64,000 bases of DNA from Brucepastera parasyntrophica (lineage in GTDB: Bacteria > Spirochaetota > Spirochaetia > Treponematales > Treponemataceae): the NCBI RefSeq assembly GCF_022376835.1, contig NZ_CP084606.1, forward strand, positions 3,030,739-3,094,738. The letters are read 5' to 3'. A model generated the notes under the pieces. It was given only the letters and a program-made list of their open reading frames with translations. It ran no database searches and was not told the origin of the DNA. Shown one piece after another: positions 8,486 through 17,954 of this stretch (position 1 is its first letter; the number at the start of each line of letters is the position of its first letter). The translations under genes were made by a program, and so were the position numbers.

Positions 8486-9094
8486 ATGACCAAAGAGTTT
8501 CTGCCCTATGAACTGGTACGGAATAATGCTCTTAAAATAGCCTATAAAATCCATCAGGACGGTTTTATTCCGGATGTAATTTATGTATCCCTGCGGGGCG
8601 GAGCCTATCTTGCAAATGTAATAAGTGAATATTTTAAAATAGTCCGTAAAGATGCTCATCCGGTTTTGTATGCCGCGGTTGTGGCCCGTTCATATACCGA
8701 TGTGCGCCAGCATGACCGGATTATGGTTGACGGCTGGACATATTCCCCTGAACATCTGCGTCACGGTGATAAAATTCTTCTTATTGATGATATATTTGAT
8801 TCCGGAAAAACAATCAACTATCTTGTTGAAGTCCTCCTTGAAAAAGGAATTCCGAGAAAAGATATCAAGGTCGTTGTTCATGATTATAAGTATTTTGCGT
8901 ACAAAGAAGAACAGCTTCCGATCCAGCCTGATTACTGGTGCAGAAAACATGAAATCCTCAGTCCGGAAGAAGATATCTGGATTCATTATATGAGCCATGA
9001 ATTGATTGGCCTGGATAAAAAAGAACTGGAAGAGTATTATTACCAGGATCCTGAACTGCGGAAAATCCTTTCCGTGCTTGAAGAGGAAAAATGA
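8486..9094 (+). CDS. Purine-type phosphoribosyltransferase
   Basis: A 202-residue type I phosphoribosyltransferase with the PRPP-binding loop ILLIDDIFDSGKTI and an N-terminal VIYVSLRGGAYLANVI loop, as in hypoxanthine/xanthine/guanine salvage enzymes. It would join a free base to PRPP in the cytoplasm. Base preference is not readable. GAGG lies 8 bases before ATG 8486, and the R1 element ends just upstream, so translation may be coupled to its mini-ORF. The stop overlaps the next gene by 4 bases (ATGA). Confidence 0.8.
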   Translation: MTKEFLPYELVRNNALKIAYKIHQDGFIPDVIYVSLRGGAYLANVISEYFKIVRKDAHPVLYAAVVARSYTDVRQHDRIMVDGWTYSPEHLRHGDKILLIDDIFDSGKTINYLVEVLLEKGIPRKDIKVVVHDYKYFAYKEEQLPIQPDYWCRKHEILSPEEDIWIHYMSHELIGLDKKELEEYYYQDPELRKILSVLEEEK

Positions 9095-11736
9095 AGAAGG
9101 GCGGAAAAATACACGGGCTGTTACAATTGGCTTTTTTCCTTGGCGGCATGACAGCGGGTTCCGCTTCATTTGCCCTTGATAGCGTTCCCGTTATCCCTTC
9201 CGTTCCCCCCGGTTCTTATGCCGAACCCCAGGTTATTTCTTTTTCTCACCCTCAGGGGACCCGCCTGTCGCTTTTTATGGACGGAAAGGAAATCACATCG
9301 GCAGATGCTTCCGTCCTGCTTTCCGTACCTGAAAATACCGAAAAAGATTTTACTATAAAGACTGAACTCCGTTCCCTTTTGCCCGGCGCTCCCGTTCTTT
9401 TCAGTGCGGAATTTGTATGGCGGATTGACAGAAAAAAACCGGAAAAACCCGTAATAACGGCCCGGCGGCTGGAAGGCGGCAGTGAGTTTCTCTTTACACT
9501 CAATGAACCCGGGAAAATATATTATCAAATATTTCATCCGGAATTTGCTTCCTTTTCATCAGGAAGTGTTATTTCAGGTTCGACACTTTTTGTTCCTGAC
9601 GGCTCTTATATCTGCGCTTATGGCGCGGATCTGGCGGGAAACACAGGCCCTGCGGTCTCTCCGGCAGTGGACGTAATCAGCAGCCAGGGTTCGCCGTATC
9701 AAATACTTAATCCTGTTCCGGGAAATTGGGCAAACTATCAGGTCCTCCTTATAAAAGCAATGCCTGAAATGCAAATCTATTATTCAATTGACGGCTCCGA
9801 CCCTTCCATTTCCGGCATTGTCTACACCGGACCCGTACTCATTGAACAGGATGGTATGGTTTCCCTCCGCGTTCTTGTCGTAGACAAAGGCGGAAACCGC
9901 TATACATCCCAGGTCAGATATTCGGTCTCCCCTCAGGGTTCCCCGGTAATTTCCGGACTTAATACGGATTCCCCTGTTATTGAAACCGGTGAATTTGCCG
10001 AAATCTTTATTCCGGAAAACTATACCTTCAGCTTCGGCGATGCGGTTCCCGGTTCTCCGGGAGGCAGGGCCCTGCTTTTTACTGCCGTACGTGGAGTCCG
10101 GTGGTTCTTCCCCCTGACTCTGTCCGACGGAAAATCAGTGTGGCGCTGGATTTGCGCGAGCGGTATTTCCACGGAGGCCGGAACAGGGACGGATATTGCC
10201 GGAAATAATGAGGATTCCATTCAGCCTGTCATATATAACTGGTATTTTGCGGGTTTTGATTATAACGGACCGGTATATTACGCTCTGAATGATACGGATT
10301 GGCAGATATATACCAATCCGTTTTTCCTGGACCGTTCCAAAGAATCGGAACTGAAGTGGTATTCCCCTGTCCTCAACAATGCTGAAGTGCAGACCGTCAG
10401 ACTGCCGGTTAAACCCGGTCTGACCGGCGTTCCTCCCTTGCTGATTACCGCTGATCCTGTTTTTCTTTCAATCCCGAATTCTCCCTATACTTTCTATTAT
10501 ACCGGCGGAAACAGTTTTTACCCGTCCCTGCCGGATCCTTTGTCTCCCCAGCTCGCAAGCGGAATTCTTGTTGAAATACCATCAGGCATGTCCGAAGACT
10601 TTTTTTTCAGAATCCTTGCCGAGTATGACGGTCTGGTACACGGGGAAATCAACAGCCGCTTCATCATTGACAGAAAGCCTCCCCGGACTCCTTCTTCAGG
10701 AATTGATGCCGGCTTAACCTATTCCCGTTCCCCTGTTGCGTTTTCTCCGACCGGAGAAGATACGATACAGCTAACCATTCAGCCTCCTCTTTTTGTGCAG
10801 GAGGGTAAATCCTTTGTCCTCCACGGGGATATTTCGGGACCGATTGAATATAAAATTGAACTATTCGGCATTGACCGTGTCGGAAACCGGAGTCCTGTGG
10901 TAAGCCAGAAAGTAACGGTTGACCTTAATGCCCTGTATGTTGATTCGTCCTTTTCCGGGCGCTCCAACGGAACGCCTCTTGCTCCCTATACCAGCCTTGA
11001 TGATGCCCTCAATGTTATACGCGGGGTAGATGAATGGCGGATTTATATTACCGGTGAAACGGAAATGAACCGGCAGCATACTATCCAGAATGATATTCAG
11101 ATTTTCGGGACCGATGCGGTCGTGAAAATGGGCGAAAACGCTTCTTTTACCATACTGGCTTCGAATATTTCCGTCTCGGACTGTACTTTTTCCCAGACTG
11201 CGGGCAGCTCTTCCCGGAGCGCCTCAATGGCCTATAATAATCCTGCGGCCCTTTTCGAACTGCAGAACAGTTCCCTGAGCATGAATAATGTCCAAATTGA
11301 ACGCAGCGGTCTGCCAAGCGCCTCCATAATCAGGTCTGTTTCATCGGTGCTTGTATGTTCAAATACCGGTATCAGCCTTTCGGCGTCGGAATACGGCCAG
11401 CTTATTGACGCCCGGTATTCCGGTGTTACGCTTAATAACTGCAGGCTTTCCATAACAGCTTCCGACGCTTCCGCTCTTGTCCTTACCGGAAGTGAAACCG
11501 AACTGAAAAACACTATCTTTACCGTTACGCCGGGAAGCGCCGGACGGGCCATTGAATCATGGAATTCCCAGATTGATGTAAGAAATGTTTCCTTTGTCCG
11601 CAAAACAAACCGTCCCATACAGCGGAACCGGGATACCGCATTCTGGTTCGATTCCGCCAGTACTGTTGTTTTCGGTTCGAATATTCTTGTTGAAGGGTTT
11701 GAATTTTTTACTCCGGGAAAAAAATATGAACCGTGA
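9091..11736 (+). CDS. Exported protein with chitobiase-type sandwich domains and a beta-helix end
   Basis: An 881-residue product. The N-terminal signal (basic KKGGK, then LLQLAFFLGG, cleavage likely after SFA at about residue 28) sends it across the inner membrane. The middle contains beta-sandwich repeats. One at about residues 220-270 has IYYSIDGSDPSISG ... YTGPV, the hallmark of the chitobiase/hexosaminidase C-terminal (CHB_HEX) or FN3-like domain. From about residue 640 the text turns into short Asn/Ser-rich rungs (DLNALYVDSSFSGRSNGTP, LFELQNSSLSMNNVQIE), typical of a right-handed parallel beta-helix. No catalytic motif is evident; likely a surface or adhesive protein. It overlaps rnhB by 11 bases. 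Confidence 0.7.
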   Translation: MKKGGKIHGLLQLAFFLGGMTAGSASFALDSVPVIPSVPPGSYAEPQVISFSHPQGTRLSLFMDGKEITSADASVLLSVPENTEKDFTIKTELRSLLPGAPVLFSAEFVWRIDRKKPEKPVITARRLEGGSEFLFTLNEPGKIYYQIFHPEFASFSSGSVISGSTLFVPDGSYICAYGADLAGNTGPAVSPAVDVISSQGSPYQILNPVPGNWANYQVLLIKAMPEMQIYYSIDGSDPSISGIVYTGPVLIEQDGMVSLRVLVVDKGGNRYTSQVRYSVSPQGSPVISGLNTDSPVIETGEFAEIFIPENYTFSFGDAVPGSPGGRALLFTAVRGVRWFFPLTLSDGKSVWRWICASGISTEAGTGTDIAGNNEDSIQPVIYNWYFAGFDYNGPVYYALNDTDWQIYTNPFFLDRSKESELKWYSPVLNNAEVQTVRLPVKPGLTGVPPLLITADPVFLSIPNSPYTFYYTGGNSFYPSLPDPLSPQLASGILVEIPSGMSEDFFFRILAEYDGLVHGEINSRFIIDRKPPRTPSSGIDAGLTYSRSPVAFSPTGEDTIQLTIQPPLFVQEGKSFVLHGDISGPIEYKIELFGIDRVGNRSPVVSQKVTVDLNALYVDSSFSGRSNGTPLAPYTSLDDALNVIRGVDEWRIYITGETEMNRQHTIQNDIQIFGTDAVVKMGENASFTILASNISVSDCTFSQTAGSSSRSASMAYNNPAALFELQNSSLSMNNVQIERSGLPSASIIRSVSSVLVCSNTGISLSASEYGQLIDARYSGVTLNNCRLSITASDASALVLTGSETELKNTIFTVTPGSAGRAIESWNSQIDVRNVSFVRKTNRPIQRNRDTAFWFDSASTVVFGSNILVEGFEFFTPGKKYEP

Positions 11737-12391
11737 CCCTGAGTCCTCTTCCTTATCCGCAAAACGGTTTATCTGCGGCCTTGATGAGGCCGGACGGGGG
11801 CCGATTGCGGGTCCCGTATGTGCCGCCGCGGTTATTCTCCCCGGGGATTTTGACTGTTCTGTTCTGAATGATTCAAAAAAACTTTCCGAAGCCCGGCGGA
11901 ACACCGCTATGACTGAAATATACCGGCATGCCTTTGCCTGGCATATCGGCTGGGCCTCATCCTTTGAAATCGATGAAATAAACATCCTGAATGCCTCTCT
12001 TCTGGCAATGAAAAGAGCCTATGAGGGGATGCTGCAAAAGCTGAAAAACAGGACGGAACCCGGTTTTTCCTGTTCCGAACAGGAAATTGAAGTAATTGTT
12101 GACGGTCTCCATAAGCCGTCAATTTCGGCGGCCGAATGCAGCGCCTTCCCTAAGGCGGACGGGACATATCCGGCGGTGATGGCGGCCTCGATTCTGGCAA
12201 AAACCGCCCGTGACCGCATGATGATCCGTTACAGCTGGCTGTATCCCGAATACGGATATGAAAAACATAAGGGATACCCGACCGCGGCCCATATACAGGC
12301 CTTCAGAAAAAACGGGCCGTCCGGAATTCAGAGGGAAACCTTCCGGCTGAAAAGCGAAATGCAGCAGGATTTGTTTGAAAGGTTTCCTTAA
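11726..12391 (+). CDS. rnhB: Ribonuclease HII
   Basis: Cleaves RNA in RNA-DNA hybrids and removes misincorporated ribonucleotides. From ATG 11726 (221 residues) it shows the first active-site block CGLDEAGRGPIAGPV (Asp-Glu pair), the VDGL block, and SILAKTARDRM, ending with the usual KGYPTAAHIQAF region. The frame extends upstream to 11585, but that part lies within the preceding gene and does not resemble the family. The 11-base overlap with the exported-protein gene suggests translational coupling. No Shine-Dalgarno sequence is obvious. Confidence 0.93.
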   Translation: MNRDPESSSLSAKRFICGLDEAGRGPIAGPVCAAAVILPGDFDCSVLNDSKKLSEARRNTAMTEIYRHAFAWHIGWASSFEIDEINILNASLLAMKRAYEGMLQKLKNRTEPGFSCSEQEIEVIVDGLHKPSISAAECSAFPKADGTYPAVMAASILAKTARDRMMIRYSWLYPEYGYEKHKGYPTAAHIQAFRKNGPSGIQRETFRLKSEMQQDLFERFP

Positions 12392-12457
12392 AGACAGGAA
12401 TATCAGGAATTTGACTGATGATATTTTCAGCTTTACCTTGCAGAAAATCATCAGGCA

Positions 12458-12487
12458 TTGTACATTTAGAGAATAAAATAGTATTAT
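12458..12487 (+). promoter_or_regulatory. Probable cheW promoter
   Basis: TTGTAC, an 18-base spacer and TATTAT, placing the start near 12494 at the GGAGGA ribosome site of cheW. The imperfect inverted repeat at 12415-12453 lies just upstream. Confidence 0.45.
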
Positions 12488-12504
12488 AAACTTGGAGGAA
12501 TTGT

Positions 12505-12978
12505 ATGAATGAAAACGATTCTCAGTTTCAGCTCGTAACATTTCAGCTCGGCGACGAACTGTACGGCGTTGATATAATGAATGTAAAGGAAATAGTCCAC
12601 ATTCAGGATATCAGACCGATTCCGAACGCGCCTTATTATGTTGAAGGAATTTTTAATCTCAGAAGCGAAATCATTCCTATAATTAATTTGCACAAGCGGT
12701 TTCATCTGAAAAAGGCCCATATGGAAGAGGGCGATGAGCATTTGGGCGGGTTTGTTATCCTTAATATAGAAAATACCCGGCTTGGCATAATTATTGATAA
12801 AATTGCCCGTGTCGTAATTGTTGACAGAAACCAGATTCAGCCGCCTCCCCAGATGATCAGCGGTATAGGGACAGAATATATTCATGGAGTTGTCCGTCAG
12901 GAAGTCGGTTATCTGATTATCCTTGATACAAAACGTCTGTTTAATGTAAAAGAGCTGCAAAAACTGGCAATTCTGTAG
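12505..12978 (+). CDS. cheW: Chemotaxis coupling protein CheW
   Basis: A 157-residue single CheW domain that bridges chemoreceptors and the CheA kinase. Visible are QLVTFQLGDELYGVDIMNVKEI, the IPNAPYYVEGIFNLRSEIIPIINL core typical of the SH3-like fold, and IIVDKIARVV-type strands (IIIDKIARVVIVDRNQI). GGAGGA lies 6 bases before the ATG. It stands alone, without cheA or cheR next to it, and a promoter-like sequence precedes it, so it is probably monocistronic. Confidence 0.94.
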   Translation: MNENDSQFQLVTFQLGDELYGVDIMNVKEIVHIQDIRPIPNAPYYVEGIFNLRSEIIPIINLHKRFHLKKAHMEEGDEHLGGFVILNIENTRLGIIIDKIARVVIVDRNQIQPPPQMISGIGTEYIHGVVRQEVGYLIILDTKRLFNVKELQKLAIL

Positions 12979-13110
12979 TTTTCCGGCTATTCTGTTTGCA
13001 ATTGCTGTCTTTCTGAACCCGCGCCCGGATATATGTTCCCGGCGCAAAAATATGGTATAAAAGACAGCCATTTATCATTATAATCCGAATCGTTCAGGTG
13101 TGTGGCGTAC

Positions 13111-14136
13111 ATGAAATTACCAGTTTATAGTTCAACAATCCGCAGAAAGGAAATGGATGCAGTTTTAACCTGTATGGTGGCGGAAAAAATCGGCCCCGGG
13201 GAAATGAACCAGAAGCTGGCGCAGCTTGTCCGGGAGGTTTTCGGGACAGATGGGGCCGCGGCTTTCAGGAGTTCAGCCATTGCCCTGCAGTATGCCCTGA
13301 AAGCGCTTGATCTGACGCCCGGTTCAGGGATTATCATTTCTGCGCTGGCTCCTGCCTGGCAATATCAGGCTGTTACCGCCCTTGGATATTCTCCTGTTAC
13401 AGTTGATGTTGATCCCGATACGGCCTGCGTTACTCCGGATGCCATTGAAAAGGCAATCGCGCGGGGCGGGCGCCTTATTCTGCTTCACGAAACGCTTGGT
13501 GTTCTTCCCGATATCGATTCGATCCTTGCATTCAATATTCCCGTTATTGAGGATATTTCCCAGAGCGCAGGCGCCTCGTTCGGCGAAAAAAAAGCGGGCC
13601 AGTTCGGCGTGTTTTCAATTCTGGGCCTTGAAGAACGGGATATGATTACCGGAGGAGGAGGGGCGCTTCTTCTTGCCCCGAACAGACGCGAAGCTATCGT
13701 TCTGAAACGCCTTGCCGATGAAGCTCCTCTGACGGATATTCTCCCTGATATTAATTCCGCGCTTGCCTTTGTCCAGGTACGTGAACTGCAGCGGAATATT
13801 GAAATGAGACGGCAGATTTACGAAGGATATGTTCATTCCCTTTTGCAGGGCCGTCATAAAACCATCAGCCAGAATGAATCGGTGAGTCCTTCTTTTTACT
13901 GTTTCCCTGTTATTCTTGCCAGCGGGTTCAAGGAAGTAAAGCAGTATGCGAACCGGAAGGATATCCAGATTGAACCTGCTTTTACGGATTCTGTCGTCAC
14001 ATTGCTGGGAGAGGACCTCCCCGATTGCGTGAATGCGAAGTCTCTGGCAATGCGCTGTGTTCTTTTCCCTCTCTACCCAAGGCTTGGCGCCGCAAACGCA
14101 GCGAAAATAGCGAAAGTTCTGGCAACACTGCCCTGA
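13111..14136 (+). CDS. DegT/DnrJ/EryC1-like protein lacking the PLP lysine
   Basis: About 341 residues with the fold type I aminotransferase layout of the DegT family: FRSSAIALQYALKALD for the cofactor phosphate region, DVDPDTACVTPDAIEKAI, and IEDISQSAGASFGEKKAG. Where the family has FSFHPTKNITTGEGG with the Schiff-base lysine, this protein reads FSILGLEERDMITGGGG, without Lys or His at that place. It is therefore unlikely to be an ordinary transaminase and may be a structural or sensory relative. Start uncertain: GTG 13102 is in frame, and AGGTG at 13096 fits either. It is followed 18 bases later by nadK. Confidence 0.75.
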   Translation: MKLPVYSSTIRRKEMDAVLTCMVAEKIGPGEMNQKLAQLVREVFGTDGAAAFRSSAIALQYALKALDLTPGSGIIISALAPAWQYQAVTALGYSPVTVDVDPDTACVTPDAIEKAIARGGRLILLHETLGVLPDIDSILAFNIPVIEDISQSAGASFGEKKAGQFGVFSILGLEERDMITGGGGALLLAPNRREAIVLKRLADEAPLTDILPDINSALAFVQVRELQRNIEMRRQIYEGYVHSLLQGRHKTISQNESVSPSFYCFPVILASGFKEVKQYANRKDIQIEPAFTDSVVTLLGEDLPDCVNAKSLAMRCVLFPLYPRLGAANAAKIAKVLATLP

Positions 14137-14154
14137 GGTATTAAGGAATATGCA

Positions 14155-15024
14155 ATGCATACAGTAAAAAAGCAATTGCAATAGTAAACACCACAAAACC
14201 TGCCGCCGCAGACATAGCCCAGACAATCCGTTCTTTTCTTTTGGCAAAAAAGGTTTTATGCGATATATATATGTATGACGGTTTTACCGTTCAGGACCCT
14301 TTTGACTCCTATGATTTTGCGATAACGCTCGGCGGTGACGGAACTGTGCTCTTTGCCGCCCGCCACTGCGCCCGGAAAAACATACCGGTTTTTCCGGTGA
14401 ATCTGGGCGAATTCGGCTTTATCGCGGGTATCGAGCCTGATAAATGGAAGGAACCTCTTGAAGAATATCTTGAAGGCCGCATGCACAGTTCAGAGCGCAT
14501 GCTTCTTGCCGTCCATGTTGAACGCGGCGGGGAAACGGTTTTTGCTTCCGATTCCCTGAATGACGCGGTGGTATCAGCGAGCGGAATAGCGAAACTGGTG
14601 AGTCTCGAAATCCTGTTTAATAACATTTCTTTTGGTATATACAAGGCGGACGGTGTGATAGTCGCGACTCCGACCGGATCAACCGCTTATTCCGCGGCTT
14701 CCGGCGGCCCGATTCTTGCTCCGGATCTGTCAGCCTTTGTGCTTACTCCGATTTGTGCCTTTTCTCTTTCAAACCGTCCGATTGTCCTGCCTTCAAACGG
14801 TACAATGAAGGTGACAATGCTTGAAGACAGACACAAGGAGTATATTTTAACTATTGACGGACAGGAAGTGTTTCCTCTTGAGCAGGGTGACACCGTGTTT
14901 GTGCAGGAAGCCTCAAGCCGGGTCCGTCTTATCGGCTGCGGCCCGAATGTATTCTATGAGGCCCTGCGTTCAAAATTGAACTGGAATGGCGCTCCCGTAA
15001 TTCCGGGAAAAAAACAGACTCTGA
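14155..15024 (+). CDS. nadK: NAD kinase, with two homopolymer frame disruptions
   Basis: Phosphorylates NAD to NADP. Catalytic motifs are intact: LGGDGTVLFAAR, VNLGEFGFIAG, NDAVV and TPTGSTAYSAASGGPIL. The natural start appears to be ATG 14155 with AAGGA 7 bases upstream, giving HTVKKAIAIVNTTKPAAAD after the Met. This needs seven A instead of six at 14166-14171; as written the ATG frame stops at 14176. The only in-frame start after that run is TTG 14241, which would cost the first 30 residues. At the 3' end seven A at 15008-15014 keep the frame open into recN; six would give a stop at 15022-15024. The two indels cancel, leaving 289 codons, the usual family size. Confidence 0.87.
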
Positions 15025-15053
15025 AAACGGAACGGGATATTCCGGAGGCCCCA

Positions 15054-16737
15054 ATGCTTGAGGATTTGTCGGTCAAAGATTTTGCGCTTATTGATTCCGT
15101 GTCCCTCGAATTTGAAAAAGGCTTAAATGTGCTTTCCGGAGAAACCGGGGCCGGAAAATCCATACTCATAGGCTCTTTAACCTTTCTTCTTGGAGGGAAA
15201 GCCGGGACGGACGCAATCAGAACAGGCGCTGAAGAAGCCCGTGTGTCCGGTACCGTATATCTGGATAAATCATCGGAACATGCCCTTAACTGGCTTTCCG
15301 AGTATGGTATCGAACCCGAAAATTCCAGGGTTTTGCTCCGGCGGACGCTCCGGTCTACCGGAAAAAACTCGGCCTGGATACAGGATACTCCTGTTACCCG
15401 TGCCGAACTCGCTGAATTCACCTCCTTTCTTGTGGATATTCACGGTCAGCACGATCACCAGTCCCTGTTCCGCCTGGATGAACACCGCAGATATCTTGAT
15501 TCGTTCGCCGGTATTGAAAATGAAGTGGCCGGTTTTACCTTACAGTATACCGAACTGTCGGCAAAACGGAAAATCAGGGACGAGATGAACACCTCGGAAA
15601 AGGAACGTGAACGGAAAAAGGAAATTCTCGAATTCGCGGTTGAGGAAATAGGTGCTGCGGCCCTTACTGCAAACGAAGAAGAAGAACTTTCTTCCGAGGA
15701 ACAGCGCCTTTCCCAGTATGAAAAACTGTATTCATGTATGGACCAGATAACCGAATCTCTCTCAGGTCCGGCGGGATCGGTTCCCCTCCTGAAAAAAACG
15801 CGGAATATTCTTGAAACGGCGGCGGGCATCGATAATTCCCTTTCGCCCTATCTTGGCCGCATTGAAAACGCCTTTTATGAACTCGATGATGTGGCTGAAT
15901 CGCTCAGAGTATACCAGGAATCCCTGACCTATGACCCTGCGCGTCTGGAACAAATAGAAAGCAGACTGGCCCTTATTTTTAAATTGAAAAAAAAATACGG
16001 TTCCTCCGTATCTGAAATTCTCGCTTATGCGGAAGACGCGGAATTCCAGCTCAGGCAGCTGAACGACTGGAACAGCAACCATGAGCAGATCAATGCTGAA
16101 ATAGCTCAGCTTGAAAAAAATCTGTACCGTGCGGGCGCCGAATTGTCCGAAAAGAGAAAAAAGCCTGCGGAATCCTTGAAAAAAAGTTGAAACAATTCTG
16201 AAAAGCCTCGGAATGCAGGGAACGGTTTTCAGGGTACAGCAGACACTGCGCGAGGGAAATGATACAATGCAACGGTCGGGACCCTATGGCTTTGATAATA
16301 TAGAATTCATGATAAGTGCAAACCCCGGCGAACCCCTCAAACCTCTTGCGAAAGTGGCCTCAGGAGGAGAGCTTTCCCGCATTATGCTTGCCCTGAAAAC
16401 GGTCCTCGCCGATGCTGACGAGGCCGGAACCCTGATTTTTGATGAAATCGACGCCGGAATAGGAGGCGAGGTCGCCCTTGCCGTGGGCAATCATCTGAAG
16501 GAATTATCAAAAAGAAAACAGATTTTGTGTATTACACATCTTGCAAGTATAGCGGTTCGTGCCGATAATCAGATTAAGATAGAGAAATATACCGATAACC
16601 AGAAAACAATTACCCGCGCATACCCGGTAACCGGAAAGAAAAGGGCGGAAGAAGTTGCAAGAATGCTTGCCGGCGACGTAATAAGCGACACATCAATCCG
16701 GCACGCGGAGGAGATGCTTGCAAAATATACAACCTGA
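15054..16737 (+). CDS. recN: DNA repair protein RecN, frame interrupted at a poly-A run
   Basis: SMC-like ATPase for double-strand-break repair. ATG 15054 has GGAGG 5 bases upstream. N-terminal Walker A GETGAGKSILIGSL, then VDIHGQHDHQSLF, a central coiled coil, and the C-terminal signature ASGGELSRIMLALK with Walker B LIFDEIDAGIGG. Seven A at 16179-16185 cause a stop at 16188-16190; six would read LKKVETILKSLGMQ and continue to 16737, giving 560 residues. As written, the N-terminal part is also in frame with nadK, so a NadK-RecN read-through product is formally possible. Both fragments are well conserved. Confidence 0.88.
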
Positions 16738-16738
16738 T

Positions 16739-16841
16739 ATACACCTTTAATATAAGTTTCTGATATAAAGAATAGGCTGATTTTTTATATCAGAAACACT
16801 TATAACCGGAAATAGTCAAATAATTTAAATTATTTGACTAT
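16739..16841 (-). repeat. R1 element, copy 2 (reverse orientation)
   Basis: Begins directly after the recN stop. Plus-strand ATACACCTTTAATAT is the complement of the Shine-Dalgarno tail; the 42-nt hairpin is at 16756-16797 (some mismatches) and the perfect AT palindrome ATAGTCAAATAATTT plus complement at 16812-16841. In this orientation the tail points back into recN rather than towards a start codon. Confidence 0.85.
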
Positions 16842-16872
16842 AGTATCACAGTTGTGATGTATGGGAGAAGTT

Positions 16873-17682
16873 ATGGCTAAACTGACAGAGGAAAAACGCA
16901 AGGTCTATAACGAGCAAATCGCCAGTTATCAGCAGCAAATTGACGCCCTGCTGATAAGTGAAAAAAATATGCTTATGCTCCTTGAAAAGGATTCCTCGGG
17001 CGCCGCCTATAAAAAACTCATACTCACCGATGATATGCTGTATCTCTCCACCCTGTATCTTGCCAAACATTCCGTTTCCGTTTCAATACTGGGAATAAAA
17101 AATGAAGACGCCCTGAATGACGCCCGGAAAACCCTGTATAAGGCAGTTATTTACCTTGAAGAAGTTGTGTCAAATTATATTGATGTTCCGTATTCCGATT
17201 ATGCGGATAAGGTGGACGAAATAAAAAACCTGCCGGAATCAAAACGGTATTATCTGATACGCAAACTGGGCCTTGCGATCCGGCTTGTTACGGACGCATA
17301 CGGAGACAATACAAAGTGGCGCTGGACCTTTGTGGAGCTTGAAGCGCGGTTTGCGACAGTAGCAAAAAACATTCTCGATCTGAAAACAGCCTCAAAGGAC
17401 GGGCTTGACCCCCATTCACCTGATTATGATGATACGGTTTACCATTTGCGGCTTGTGAAAAGACTTCTGCAGCAGGCTGCAGACCGTTACAGGGAGAAAT
17501 ACGAGTTATCAACCGGCCGCATTGATGATTTCAGGCTGGGCATAAACTATCTGCTTGCCCTGCGCCGTATTCATCTTATACTGAACGAGAGGGCCGAGGC
17601 TGATGAAGCCAAGCGGAAGGCCGAAATCTGGCAGGAAAAAATGGAAAAGGACCATAAAAAGACGGAATCCCGGAAAAAATAG
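16873..17682 (+). CDS. Conserved hypothetical protein, mostly helical
   Basis: About 269 residues, highly charged and predicted almost entirely alpha-helical, with coiled-coil-like ends (EEKRKVYNEQIASYQQQID at the start and a Lys/Glu-rich tail). No signal peptide or membrane helix, so cytoplasmic. I recognise no domain. ATG 16873 has GGAGA 5 bases upstream; ATG 16861 is in frame but has no ribosome site. It is flanked on both sides by reverse-oriented R1 elements, an arrangement not seen elsewhere in the window. Confidence 0.75.
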   Translation: MAKLTEEKRKVYNEQIASYQQQIDALLISEKNMLMLLEKDSSGAAYKKLILTDDMLYLSTLYLAKHSVSVSILGIKNEDALNDARKTLYKAVIYLEEVVSNYIDVPYSDYADKVDEIKNLPESKRYYLIRKLGLAIRLVTDAYGDNTKWRWTFVELEARFATVAKNILDLKTASKDGLDPHSPDYDDTVYHLRLVKRLLQQAADRYREKYELSTGRIDDFRLGINYLLALRRIHLILNERAEADEAKRKAEIWQEKMEKDHKKTESRKK

Positions 17683-17728
17683 ATGGACCCGGAGCCTGTT
17701 TCCAGCATTCTTTAATTAAAAATCAACA

Positions 17729-17757
17729 TTGATATAAAACAGACATAAGAGTATATT
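17729..17757 (+). promoter_or_regulatory. Probable promoter of the ABC exporter operon
   Basis: TTGATA, a 17-base spacer and TATATT. Transcription would begin near 17764, so the reverse-oriented R1 element at 17779-17884 would lie in the 5' untranslated RNA of the exporter genes. Confidence 0.6.
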
Positions 17758-17778
17758 ATAGTAGCGGTGATATTGCGT

Positions 17779-17884
17779 ATATACTCCTTTAAGTTAAGTT
17801 TCTGATGTAAAGAATTATCTAGTTCTTTATATCCGAAACACTTACAATCGGAAATAGTCAAATAATTTAAGATTATTTGACTAT
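17779..17884 (-). repeat. R1 element, copy 3 (reverse orientation)
   Basis: Complement of the Shine-Dalgarno tail (TATACTCCTTTAAGTTAA), hairpin at 17798-17839 with a few mismatches, and AT palindrome at 17854-17884 with one inserted base (ATTTAAGATTATT). It sits between the unknown gene and the ABC operon. Confidence 0.85.
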
Positions 17885-17954
17885 ACGTTGCAGTAAAAAA
17901 TGAGTATGCAGAAAAAAGTATGTCAATAAACGGATTTACTGTAAGGACGATGTA

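Noticed and set aside
11585..11725. Upstream extension of rnhB by 47 codons
   Set aside because: Lies entirely in the preceding gene in another frame and does not resemble RNase HII N-termini.
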